NCBI GenBank assembly: GCA_943737045.1
Contig: CALSFV010000242.1
Coordinates: 124,001-188,000 of the forward strand
Length of the DNA stretch: 64,000 nucleotides
Origin: Parapristionchus giblindavisi
Taxonomy: Eukaryota > Nematoda > Chromadorea > Rhabditida > Diplogasteridae
Direction: 5' to 3'
This document shows positions 32,653-43,735 of this stretch, piece after piece. How positions within the stretch are numbered: position 1 is the first letter of the stretch; each line of letters begins with the position of its first letter. A program made the position numbers and the translations under genes. Under the pieces are notes generated by a model that saw nothing but the letters and a program-made list of their open reading frames with translations, made no database searches and had not been told where the DNA came from.

Positions 32653-34516
32653 TCATTCATTATCATCGGAATCGATTTGATCTCCCGCGTTCACATCTAT
32701 TTCCTTGACTCCTTGTGTGAGTTCATCTGCCTTGGCATCCTGATAAGAATAAAGATCAAAGATCAACTTATACTGATCAAAGATAAAACCTGTATCTTCT
32801 TTAGCTTCTCAGCTTGTTCTTCCAACTTCTTCTTTCTCATTTCAGCATACAATGGTACATATTGATCCTTGTACTGTTGAGTGCACTCTCCAATTGCTGT
32901 CATGACCTCAAAGATCAAAGATCAATATTATATCAGAGATCAAATATCAATCTTACATCTTCCATTCCTTCTCCAGTGACAGCACTAGCGATAACTGTCT
33001 TGAGTCCTCCATAGAATTCATCGAGTACGAGCGACAATGAACGGGCAAGATCATTTGAGTATCTGAAAATAAGAGGATCAACCAATTCATTTCGAGTTAA
33101 TACAGGCTATGATATTATTATAATTGTACTTAATTGAGTGATCATTGACTTATCAATACACAAATATACCATACCCTCCTCTAGCATCCTCTAATGCCTC
33201 ATCGAATCGTTCAAAGTCTGTCATCCACTTCTGAGCGAATGTTGGTCGAACAATATCTGCCTATATATACTATCGATTGATCAGACTACCGTAATAGTAT
33301 CGTATACCTTATTGAATACGACAAAGAAGGGCAGTTTGGTACGGTAGAGAATGGAACAGGCATACAACATATTGGACATGAATGTGGCTGGAGATGTTGC
33401 ACGAGCAGAATCACATACGTACACTACTAACTGAATTAATGAATGAAGAATTCAATCAATAAGTGATCCATTCAATCTATAATACACGTGAATCACGAAA
33501 CGTTTTAATCGGGATCGATAAGGAAAATATCGATCCCGGTCAGTATAACATGCTATAACATTCAGGGGATAATATAATAATTGTAAAAGTAGTCTAGAAA
33601 GGATACCGTAGGATGACTACTAGCGAGAGCTTCAGTGATGATCGTTCCAGATGCAGACCACGTGAATGCCTAAATATCGATCAATTCATAAATCACATCT
33701 ACAGTATTTCTCTCATCATTATTACCGTACCTCAATCTGTCCAGGAGTATCAATAATCGTCAGGGGCACAGAGTGACCACGAGTCTTGAGCAACTCGATC
33801 ACCTGGATTATAATGAAGATCAATTGATTTTTTTATCTTTATAGTTTGATCATGATACCTTATCAAATCGAGTACAGAATAGATTGAGTGAGGTCAGAAT
33901 GGCTCCATTAGGACCGAGTCCATACTCAGTCATCACCTATAACCAAAATATATTAATTAAACGATCTGGATACCGTAATCACAACTGTTTATGGGGAGTA
34001 ATGAATCGTAATGAAATATGACAAACCTGCTTGTACTTGACCGTGTCGCGAATGTCAATGTTCACTGGATACGGTACCTACAATGACAAGGAAAATAAGC
34101 AATAAATAGATAAGCAGTCCACTATCTACAGTATACTTACCTTTCTCACGGCAGGATCCAGATTGATAACGTAGGGTGGCGTCTTACGAGCGTGCAGGTA
34201 TGCAGTAAGACGTTGAACGAAAGAAGTCTTCCCTGATCCAGCCATTCCTGATAAATGGAAGGTTACGGTATACGCAAAAAAGTATTAACAAGTAACAATC
34301 GTGCATATGTAACAAAAATCTGACTAAACCACTTCTAATTGTATTGATTCTTCCTTTCTCTTAACTATTGACTTATCAAACCTAACCTAGTACGATAATG
34401 GATGGAGCAAGAGTAGAATCTGGACCATCTGATGGAGAGGATACAGATGGATCAACTACAGGTTCAGTTGTAGATGAACATGAAGCTGCTGATGATGATG
34501 TCGCTGTGTCAGACAT
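32653..34516 (-). CDS. GPN1: GPN-loop GTPase 1 (GPN1/XAB1)
   Basis: Eleven exons: 34387-34516, 34141-34247, 34027-34077, 33859-33936, 33731-33802, 33607-33669, 33308-33430, 33175-33260, 32957-33062, 32790-32906 and 32653-32739. They join in phase to 339 residues. GPN GTPases are dimeric enzymes needed for assembly and nuclear import of RNA polymerase II. Motifs: [14 protein letters not shown] (P-loop, about 44-57), the defining GPN loop [33 protein letters not shown] (G3), FFVVFNKADIV (G4), and a C-terminal lysine-rich coiled coil ([19 protein letters not shown]) ending in an acidic tail. A Ser-rich N-terminal extension precedes the P-loop. TCATTCAG immediately precedes the ATG. Two introns near the 3' end are about 50 nt and carry the GATCTTTGATC motif. 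Confidence 0.96.
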
Positions 34517-35176
34517 CTGAATGACAGCTCAATAGGTTTCAACCAGTCACATCCCCGTTTCACCATATCCATAAAAGTATCATCCAGCGAACAAACACTG
34601 ATTCAACATTAACATCCTCAGTGAAACAGATCAATAAATAGACAAATATTCTTTATTTTTCAATCGATTGTACATTGGTAGAAACGGAGAAAAGATTCAT
34701 CACATGAATATTCTACTCTAAATGAGATAAGAAAAGACAAACGAATACTGTACAGGACACAATGATTGAACAATACAATCAATAATATGGCAACATTGAT
34801 TTGAATCATTTACTACTATACAAGGAACTAGCACACAACAATACACATCTTAAGTCTGCCAATATATTTAAACAATAAAAGAGTAATGGATAAAGTGAGT
34901 GAAAGAATCATTATGAGGTCTGTGAGCGATCGTCATTCAAAAAATATATCTCATGTATTGTTATTTTGGTGTTTTATTGCTATAGTTAGTATGAATGAAT
35001 GAATGAATGAATGAATAGTTCATCCCGTTACCGTAATCAATACGAATATATGTGACTCTCACAACGAATATAAACTAGAATGCAAGAACTATGGGGAATC
35101 GGGATAAGGATACTATAATAGATACTCTGATGGTACAAATATGACAATGGAATCAATCGATATATGATATACTATA
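34517..35176. other. tandem intergenic region (CLEC16A 3' / GPN1 5')
   Basis: 660 bp of AT-rich DNA with no open exon. (GAAT)n occurs near 34993-35015. It should hold the CLEC16A poly(A) site and the GPN1 promoter, neither of which I can place. Confidence 0.4.
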
Positions 35177-38100
35177 TTATACAATCTTGAGACCAGGTAA
35201 AGGATCATCAGGAGGTTGATCATCTCCATTTCCTCCTTCATCACCATCTCCTATTGATTGTTCATCTCCAGGAATGGGCGTGGCTTGTTTTCGAACACTT
35301 CCAGGTGCACAACCAGTGGCAATACGAAATGGATTACCTCTATGAGGAATAGATACTGTAGGTTGAGATAGACCCAATACACTACATAATGCACGTTGTT
35401 TCAGTTCACGAGCAGCACTACGACCCTGTAAGTAGTCACTTTTCCATTACGATCTTTTTGTTAACTATTCAAATCAATCGACAACTAATCAATCAATAAT
35501 CTCACTAACCTTAGTCAATCTCTGCTTGGCAGCCATACATCGAATATGATCATCAAAGAGGAATTTAGCCTACAATCAATAAACATAATTTAATCAATCA
35601 ATTAATCGATCAATCAATAAATATACCTGTAATAAAGGAGTTCTCTTAGCTCCTCCCCCTCTCCATACTCCACCCATGATTGGTCGAGGTGGTCCTTCAA
35701 CTACAACATGAAGAGCACGTGAATCTGTTGGTTCTCCACTAATTGATGTATCCTGTAAAATGATTTCATTCAATCATCATGTATACAATATGGAAAAGTA
35801 AGTTATTATTCATTAATTATCTACCACGCTAGGTTAAGTGTCATATACATCAACACAAATTAATAGACATGAGTGATCATCTACTCGACACATACCTGTA
35901 GAAGTCCAGCAAATCGTACGACTCCCCATCCAGCTTTTCCAGCTGGTTCAACGAGAATTAGTTGTAGTTGATCAGTGACAAGGAATCGAGATTGTCTCTC
36001 AGATGAAGGTTGAGAGAGAATGATGGTACATGAGAGAAGATCCGAATTGGCTAAGAAGAACACGGAAGATTATTCATGTTATAAATATTAATTATCAATT
36101 ATATGATATGCAAGAGATATGAAGGGTAATTAGTGCTTGTTTAATTGAAAGTAACTTTGTTATATTGTTACTATATTTGAAATTGGAAAGAGTATGTGTA
36201 TAACATACATAGATTAATACAATCTCCTACAGCAGCCAATGGTTGATCTCCTACACGAATAGGTAGTTCATCCTCTGTCTCATCCTTTAATATCAATCCT
36301 TATTTAAATAAATACGAATTTGAATTATGATTAGGATTCAATACAAACGTTCGATCAGTATCATTTTCATGAAGCGCAAACTAACGGGTTAAAAACTTCG
36401 TGAATAATCAAAACATCCACAAACTATCATTACTTCTCGAAAGCGCCAAATATGGGTTGAGAGTAACTCAAGTTCTGAAGATATAACGGAGAGGACGAAA
36501 TATATTTAACTACCTTCATATCCCTCTCAAGTCTTCTAACATGAAGATAAGCTTGAATTGTCTGAAATAAATCCATTTACAATCAATTTTTCAAAATGAA
36601 AAAATAATAATTGAAAAAATTAGCAAATAAAATAGATACAGCTCTAGTTGATTCCTCTCTTCCAGATGGAATTCTTCTATTGAGAGGAAGACCCGATAGA
36701 GGTGATGATGATGGAGGAAGAAGCATCTCATGACATAGATTATCTAGACGAAGACGATATGCCTGAATGAAGAGATTACGGTAGATGAAACAACAAAGAT
36801 ATTATCTAGAGTCACAGAGTTCTCAATACTATCGATTTGTGAACAATCGCTATCAGTATAGTATCACGAAGCAAGAAATCTATGGGAAGAACAATGATCT
36901 CACCTCAAATTCAGCATATTCATCATCAAACATATCAATGAAGAGGTCTTTGTGATGGACAAATACAGCGTCATTGAATCGATGAACCAGTGATTCCTAT
37001 AATGTATTTGTCATATTGGATGCAACGAAAAAAAGGATCAACAAATTAATGACCAACTTAAATTAATACCACTACATTGAAACATGAAAACATGAGGTCT
37101 TCAGAACGATGGATAAAAATACAATCTTTACGATTTTCAACTTTTTGTACACCACGAGTGCCCAAATAGGACCTCTTATGCAGTTTATAAAATGGACGAC
37201 ATAGATATGATCATACCTTGGTGGCCTCAGCTACTGCTCTAACTTCTTCATGTAGTTCATTACTATCGAGAGCAAGGACGAAATGACGGAGGACCAAACA
37301 AGCCAATTGGAGGGTTACTGTACGTACACGATTATTCGAACGACCTGTAATCAATACTATCAATACCATCCATTAAAGGGTCCAAATAATTTCACCCTCT
37401 TCATTTCTTTCAATTCAAAACTATATTGATTGTTTAAAGACCATTGCGGATTAAAGAAATGATCAAGATAAACTAATCTCTAACAATATTCGTCTAATTT
37501 TTAAAAAAACGTAATAATAAAATGAATAAACGTTGTATACCGGAAGCAGATACAAGTAATCTCAATGATTGAATGAGACGAGGATCACATCTACGATCGA
37601 TTGATGATAGATCTCCATCTTCTATTGATGATATCTGATATGATATACTAATTAAATACTATTTATTAATGTTATTAATGTTAATTAATTAATAAAGCTT
37701 AGCATACGTGGGCACCATTGCCGCTAGCGGCAATAACCCCCTGATTTTGGCACCCGACCCCAACCCCCCCCCCCCCCGAATTCCAAAAAAATCACTCAAA
37801 ATGACGTATTTTCAGGAGCTTTTGCGTTCAACCCTACCCCCCCCCCTTCCCTCGATTTTCATTTCCAGCGGCATAGGTCGAAAAGTATGTTACAAAGTAC
37901 CAAGCCTGACCGGATTTTAAGCCAAAATTTCACAAAAATCGAAAAACCTGACCGGATTTTGAGCCAAAATTTCACAAAAATCGAAAAATCTGACCAGATT
38001 TTGAGCCAAATCTGCCAAAAATCGAAAAACCTGACCTGATTTTGAAAACCGATAACCTAGCTATTCGACCTATGTCCAGCGGCAATGCCCGCCCACGCAT

Positions 38101-41026
38101 GAAGCTTAGTATTCTTAAATAAATATTGTGATATTAGCTGACCTTTGGCCGTTTACTCGAATGGGGCATCCTTGCAGCTAGTAATAGGTCATCGAGATCA
38201 CCTGAAAGAAACCAATCGATAATTGGGCACATTAATGTACTCGTGCAGGGACCAATCACGATACAACAACCACTACTATACTGTACAACATTATATTGAA
38301 TTATACTTACATTCTGGAGAAGGAAGTGACATGAATGAATTGTATTAGTTAATGAAACAATAACGGTTAAGTCACACCCAGTCCCTCTGACAACCAATTT
38401 GTACCAAGCAAACAGTGTATTTTGTATATCATCCAATATAGTATAGACAAGAGAATAACTTACCTTTATTCTCAAATATGGCATAGATAGTGTAGAGTGC
38501 AAAGAAGGCCGCATAATCATCATTGTGTGAGACATCCAAAGCAGATAGAAGAGCAGTGAAGAACACACTGAATATTAGTTTATACTCATTTCCATATTCA
38601 TTAATTTGTGGAAAAAAACTGTGATGAGTCATAATAGCATAAAATATACTAACCGTTCCTCGGGTTTAATCTCTTCCTCCCTTCTTGGTGCTGTCTGTAG
38701 ACAGAAAGAATCATCGGCGCGCACCTAAACATATCAGAATCATTTATCAAACTACAAGGTACAACCAGGTAAACCCGATAAGGAAAAAGTATAACCCGTT
38801 ATTCAAGGCACGGGTTATACCTTTTCCGTTTTTGAAGTGCTGCGGGTAATCACTGCTAGGGCAGTGATAATTATCAAATTATTATGAAATAAATATTTGT
38901 GACTAACCCAATGTGATGAGAGTACGGATATATCTTCGAATAATATAGCAGTAAGTAGAGATTGAATGAGAGGACCATGAACGACTACCTGTAATTGGAT
39001 AATTATAAACAAAGTGATTTAATGTAACGAAGACAAAGATAATATCTAATGTATTCTGTACTTTGATCAAATCTTTCTCAATTGATAATACCTGTATGAA
39101 TTGAGCAATAGAGAATAGAGCAGCGACTGTTGATAAGAGAACAGCTGAATCAGCACGACGAGGAGCTAATGAATTGAGAAGAAGAGGAATGATACTGTAA
39201 TAACACTAGAGATATTATCATCAACTAACTTAATTTAATCACTCACAATCGTTGACTGAGTAAACGTGATAGATCGAACATACAGTCTCCCAATTGGAGA
39301 AGTTCACCGACGTAATGGAATGAATCGATCAGCTCATCTACCTTAAATAATACGGTAATCAAAAATTGATTGGTTTTATTCATAGGTCGAATAGCTAGGT
39401 TATCGGTTTTCAAAATGCGGTCAGGTTTTTCGATTTTTGTGAAATTTTGGCTCAAAATGCGGTCAGGTTTTTCGATTTTTGTGAAATTTTGGCTCAAAAT
39501 GCGGTCACGCTTGGTGCTTTGTAACATACTTTTCGACCTATGGTTTTATTATTGTATGGCAATTAAAATAAAAAGAGAATAAAATTGAAACTGGAATATA
39601 GTAGAAATGTAAGGAGTAAAACTGCAAATTCCAAATTTCCGATCGGGAAAATAAAATGAATGATTAACCTTGTCCCTCAATCGTTCACGATTAGCTTGAA
39701 CATTCTCTGCTGATCTCACAAATAGATCAAGATCAATAGAAGCACCGACGATTTGATCTACTACTTCCTTCAAATATTCCTGTAATGAACACATATTGCA
39801 TGATAAGACAGAAAACGCAATCCTATGATATATTCAACAGAATCATCTCATAGTTAATACTTATTGACAGATCAATTTATTCATACTGTAAATTAATACA
39901 ATAGACTCCTACATAGAGTATGTCACTAAAGATTGTCTCACAAACTATTTCTTCAAATGAATGATTGTTAGTCTTTACCTTTGAAGCAGCTTGAACGTAT
40001 TTCTGCATGTTTTCATCTTGAACACGAACTATGTTCAAGAATATCGTGCGAACGGCGATTCTAACCTAAATTATCGATTTTTCGATTTGTATACCCTAAT
40101 AGGAGAAAGAAATAGATCAAAGTAATAACTTACCATACTCTCATTGAAATCGTAGAGCTTCAATGATTCAGTAAGGAGAGGAAACTCATTTGTCGTCTGG
40201 AAAAAGAAACAGAATAAGTAATCAATAGCATTTAACGTTTAATCTATCGCTAAACAAGACAGAATACATCTATATGCAGGGATGGTTAAGAATGACGAAT
40301 GATTCTCAATTAAAACCGTTATCATAAATAAAATTGTATAAATATATGTCTGATATCCTACTGATATGTTCAAACGATAAAGTGAAACCTCATTGTAGAA
40401 GAAATGAATGGTAGCAGGGTTTAACTTCAATGAGAGTGTTTTCAGGAAAGATATATAATACGCCATGATCTCCTCATTTCGAAGATCGAATGTGTGCGTC
40501 ATGATTTCATTGACGTGATTATTCGACAGAAGAAAATCTAAAGATAAACCGAAAATATATAATATAACAAAGAAAGAAGCTTACATAACGAGGTCTCGTG
40601 ATGGATATTCTCAAAGATTATATTAAGTGTTTGAAGCAGTTGAACGCAAATTGATGATCCTCCATCCTGTCGCATGATACGGAGAAAGTGGGTAAGCATC
40701 TGACGTTCCAGAAAGAAACTGAATATACATCAAAAATTATAGTCACGTATCAGTAATAGAAATTAAAAGGTCATACTCGAAGACACTGGAATCATTCTGA
40801 TCACCCCAAATGAGAATCTCCGATACTAATCGGAGAGCTTCAACGAGTATCTTCTTGTTACCTTCAGTAACCTTCTCATTCTTTACCATAACACCATGGA
40901 GATATCTGAAGGATTAAGATCATTGAAATGAAGAAAACGAGAAGAGACTGACTTTAGATACTCCAAAGAGAAATGATTTTTCGGTTTCCATAAGGTCGAA
41001 TACCCACCCCCGAGCCGCCGAAGCAT
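35177..41026 (-). CDS. CLEC16A: CLEC16A / Ema homologue (endosomal-lysosomal and mitophagy regulator)
   Basis: Twenty-three exons: 40953-41026, 40777-40905, 40585-40718, 40389-40537, 40134-40196, 39979-40065, 39669-39779, 39247-39341, 39092-39194, 38908-38988, 38654-38724, 38464-38567, 38143-38201, 37541-37634, 37217-37344, 36904-36996, 36640-36762, 36514-36561, 36209-36284, 35896-36050, 35627-35752, 35510-35569 and 35177-35425. They join in phase to 803 residues. CLEC16A (Drosophila Ema) is a membrane-associated endosomal protein acting in late-endosome maturation and autophagy/mitophagy. The N-terminal FPL domain is unmistakable: LIWGDQNDSSVFDFFLE, CVQLLQTLNIIFENI, EEIMAYYISFLKTLSLKLN and RIAVRTIFLNIV. 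Later conserved parts are LVEPAGKAGWGVVRFAGLL and DDHIRCMAAKQRLTKGRS. The start codon is one base after a TTTTTTTCAG acceptor-like site. It is shorter than human CLEC16A (about 1050) because the C-terminal tail is short. Introns hold three MITE insertions, one of them nested. Confidence 0.96.
37703..38101. mobile_element. hAT-like MITE, family B, copy 2, interrupted by a family-A copy
   Basis: The termini are CATACGTGGGC and GCCCACGCATG, with the 8-bp duplication AAGCTTAG at 37695-37702 and 38102-38109. The subterminal GCCGCTAGCGGC is shared with copy 1. Two poly-C runs lie inside. The element is split by the family-A insertion at 37872-38074. It lies in a CLEC16A intron. Confidence 0.9.
37872..38074. 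mobile_element. hAT-like MITE, family A, copy 2 (nested)
   Basis: Starts CATAGGTCGAA, ends TTCGACCTATG, and is flanked by the 8-bp duplication TCCAGCGG (37864-37871 and 38075-38082) taken from the host family-B element. It contains about three copies of a roughly 42-bp unit, with the core AATTTCACAAAAATCGAAAA between CTGACCGGATTTTG segments. It is in the opposite orientation to copies 3 and 4. Confidence 0.9.
39381..39542. mobile_element. hAT-like MITE, family A, copy 3
   Basis: Termini CATAGGTCGAATAG and TTCGACCTATG with the 8-bp duplication GTTTTATT on both sides (39373-39380 and 39543-39550). It contains two and a half copies of the unit with core AAAATGCGGTCAGGTTTTTC. It lies in a CLEC16A intron. 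Confidence 0.9.
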
Positions 41027-41305
41027 GCTGAAAAAAAGAAAGCAATGCAAAAGAAGCAACGAACAACGTACAACAAGATTAAAGTATTTTTTTAAATCAC
41101 TGATTTAACCAGTACGAAGAAAACAAGAAAACTGTATTGCAGTATAAAGCACACATGTTTAGAAGGTTGTCAATCGGACTCTTTTATTACGACGCGCTAA
41201 AATTGCATTTAAAAATGGTCACACCACGAATTTATAAAAATACGGTCGTTTTTGGGCCCAATCTTTCTTTCTTTACATTTTCTTATCTCTTCCAACTCAT
41301 CAAGT
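41027..41305. promoter_or_regulatory. bidirectional promoter, CLEC16A / eEF1B, with TATA box and TOP-like start
   Basis: Only 279 bp separate the two divergent ATGs. On the plus strand TATAAAA (41233-41239) lies about 30 bp upstream of the pyrimidine tract ATCTTTCTTTCTTT (41261-41274). That is the arrangement of a TATA-driven 5'TOP mRNA, as expected for a translation factor. The leader runs to AAGT just before the eEF1B ATG. Confidence 0.65.
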
Positions 41306-42216
41306 ATGTCTTTCGGTCTCAAGAACGACGCTGGCCTCAAGGCATTTAATGATGCCCTCGCCACTCAAGCCTTTGCCACTGGGTAAGTTTTACACTCCAT
41401 TGTTGCTTTGAGTGTTTTTATTCACCATGTTTATTATTTAGCTTCACCGTCTCTGGTGAGGACTCGAACCTTTTCGAGACCTTGAAGGGTGCTCCCGATG
41501 CCAAGAAGTTCCCCCACCTCGCTCGTTGGTATGCCAACATCGCTTCTTACGACAAGAAGGAGCGTTCTGAGTGGTCTGGAGCCTCTACTTCCGCTGCTGC
41601 CGCTGGAGGTGACGATGATGAGGACATCGACCTCTTCGGATCAGACTCTGAGGACGAGGAGAAGGTCAGATTTACTATGTTTCTGGGTTTCCGAAAAAGG
41701 CACGATAACTATCGATATTTGACGATATACCGTCTCTTAGCGATCTGAATCGTGCAACATTATTAGTATCTTAATCAAGCCTGTATTCCTCGTGGCATTC
41801 TGGTTCAAGTGTTTACTTACATATCACATTTATTTAATATATAGTTTAAATTTTGTCATCGTATGTCATCTCTTATAATTCAGGCTCGCGTTACTGCCGA
41901 GCGCCTGAGAGAGTATGCCGCCAAGAAGTCTAAGAAGCCCGGACCTATCGCCAAGTCTAACATCATCTTCGATGTCAAGCCTTGGGATGACACCATCGAC
42001 GTAAAGGAGATCGAAAAGAACGTTCGCTCAATTGAGATGGACGGACTTGTCTGGGGCGCCGGAAAGATCCTCCCTGTCGCCTTCGGAATCAACAAGCTCC
42101 AAATTTGCTGCGTCGTTGAGGATGATAAGGTCTCCACTGATGCTCTTGAGGAGCAAATCACCGGATTCGAGGACCTCGTTCAGTCCGTCGACGTTGTTGC
42201 TTTCAACAAAGTCTAA
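41306..42216 (+). CDS. EEF1B: translation elongation factor 1-beta (eEF1B guanine exchange subunit)
   Basis: Three exons (41306-41382, 41442-41664, 41884-42216) give 210 residues. The protein catalyses GDP/GTP exchange on eEF1A. The N-terminal helical domain comes first ([19 protein letters not shown] through [20 protein letters not shown]). It is followed by the central acidic region [17 protein letters not shown], with its CK2-type serine. The C-terminal EF1-GEF domain follows, with [40 protein letters not shown] and the end DVVAFNKV. Length and order match animal eEF1B-alpha. Codons strongly prefer C and G at third positions (CTC, GTC, ATC, AAG), unlike the AT-rich neighbours, as expected for a very highly expressed gene. 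The stop codon is only about 100 bp from the convergent neighbour's stop. Confidence 0.97.
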
Positions 42217-42317
42217 GCATGTGCATTTCGCTAATTTCTGCGCACATATCACAATTACACCGTGTGAGATGAAGATAGTATAAAATTTATTTATCCAAAT
42301 TGTTTCGTTTACAATAT

Positions 42318-43311
42318 TCAATGTTGGGTTCTCATTTGTTCCAGAGCCTTTGCTAGTGTCTCGATAATACGTTCATGTAGCCGATCATTCTGGAAGTGAG
42401 ATCTGTTTGTGTGGTTATTGCGTGAAACTTACGCTGTCAGGAGCTGGAGCGGGTTTCATGTCGAAAGTCTGGATAGGTCCATGAAGGCCTTCCAGCCATT
42501 GCTTCTCTCTCTTCAGCGTGGTTCTCTTAGCTTCGTATAGCTCTATCTCAGCTTTCTTGGCTTGAATGAGCATTTGAAGCTTTTCCGTTTCCTGATAGTC
42601 AATCTTCTCTTGTAATGCCTTCTTCTCGATACGCAACTGCATTCTTTCTGCAGATTCTCGAATCAGTTTCGATGCTTCTGCGCCATCTCTCATTCTTTCT
42701 TTATGCGTCTCCTCCAAGGTAACTTGCTCCTATAAAGGTTCTGTAAACTTAGCAACTTGATCTTTGATCTCTACCTTGAGCGCCAGTTGAGCATTTTCAA
42801 TGGTGCGACCTAAAAGCTGTTCGAGTGCCGCTCTTACATCCGCTACCTTCCGTAAGAAGTCACGAGCATTATCAGGATGACAACTTCGAAGAAGTCCACC
42901 ACATGTCTGAAGAATGACTGATCTTTGATCTTGACTATACCCAAGAATACCGTACCCCTTCCTCTTCAAATAGATGAAGCATCTGTCCTGTTGGCATCTT
43001 ACACTTTCTCTTCTGCTCTGCTTTCTTGATTCTATCCAATTCCTCCTCCAGACTTGAACTCCTATAATCTACAGTGTGTCATCATTTGACTACAGTAGTC
43101 TACCTGAGATTGAGATCTTTTAAAGTCTCATCTAGTTGTTTATTGCTATCAATGAGAGTGGATAGTTGAGCTACACGAATCTTGAGACGTGATTTCATTA
43201 CACGGGTTTTACCCAGAACTCGTTGAGCATCAACTAAAATGTAAGCAGTAGCTGATCCAGAAGGAATATATCTTACGTGAAAGAGATGGGTCATCAGTGC
43301 GACCGCTCATA
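42318..43311 (-). CDS. unrecognised coiled-coil protein (256 aa)
   Basis: Six exons: 43278-43311, 43104-43233, 42956-43061, 42775-42906, 42433-42729 and 42318-42389. They join in phase to 256 residues. The N-terminal half (MSGRTDDPSLSLDAQRVLGK onwards) is an Arg/Lys-rich helix leading into SSLEEELDRIKKAEQKRK. A short non-coil stretch with two cysteines, TCGGLLRSCHPDNARDFLRK, separates it from a long second coil (EETHKERM through LKREKQWLEGL). The end is DRLHERIIETLAKALEQMRTQH. The pattern is like ciliary or centrosomal scaffold proteins, but I do not recognise the family. Introns 3 and 4 are only 49 and 45 nt and both contain the GATCAAAGATCA motif. Its 3' end is convergent with eEF1B. Confidence 0.85.
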
Positions 43312-43735
43312 ACAAATACAATTGTAGATAATAAATGAGAGACGATTTAGTCAATGAGACCAGTTTATTATGTCATTTTCACAATGAGTTATCACATTGA
43401 ATATTGCCATTTTGACTACAAACATTCACAAGTAATTCAAATAGCACAAACAAATACAACTTAACATCATAGATCACACAGCGTTTCGAAATCGGTCATG
43501 GTGTGACAGAGAAAAAGGTGGAGTGAAAAGAGGGCGAGTACTCAAAAGTTAGAGAGTACAGACGGTTAAAGTACACCGTGGTGTACAATATCATAATTTT
43601 TCGGCATTTTATCGAGTTTTCAATGACCGATCTCCCTGTGTTGGAGAAACGCTGTGGACCATTATAGTTTAATTAGTTAAATTTATTAAATATTATCCAC
43701 TCATAAGTGGCCAATTGTTATTGAGTTTTAGACTT
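43312..43735. other. tandem intergenic region (CutC 3' / coiled-coil gene 5')
   Basis: 424 bp with no open exon. A near-palindrome GTACACCGTGGTGTAC lies at about 43570-43585, which would be in or just after the CutC 3' UTR. Confidence 0.4.

Noticed and set aside
39243..39527. Minus-strand frame with a repeated DRILSQNFTKIEKP unit
   Set aside because: It runs from a CLEC16A exon into the tandem repeat of a family-A MITE; the repeat is non-coding DNA in other copies.
42907..42969. Reading through the 49-nt segment as coding (KGYGILGYSQDQRS) in the coiled-coil gene
   Set aside because: Read-through puts the upstream exon out of frame. Splicing GTACGG...TTCTTCAG restores phase 0 and the coiled-coil pattern.
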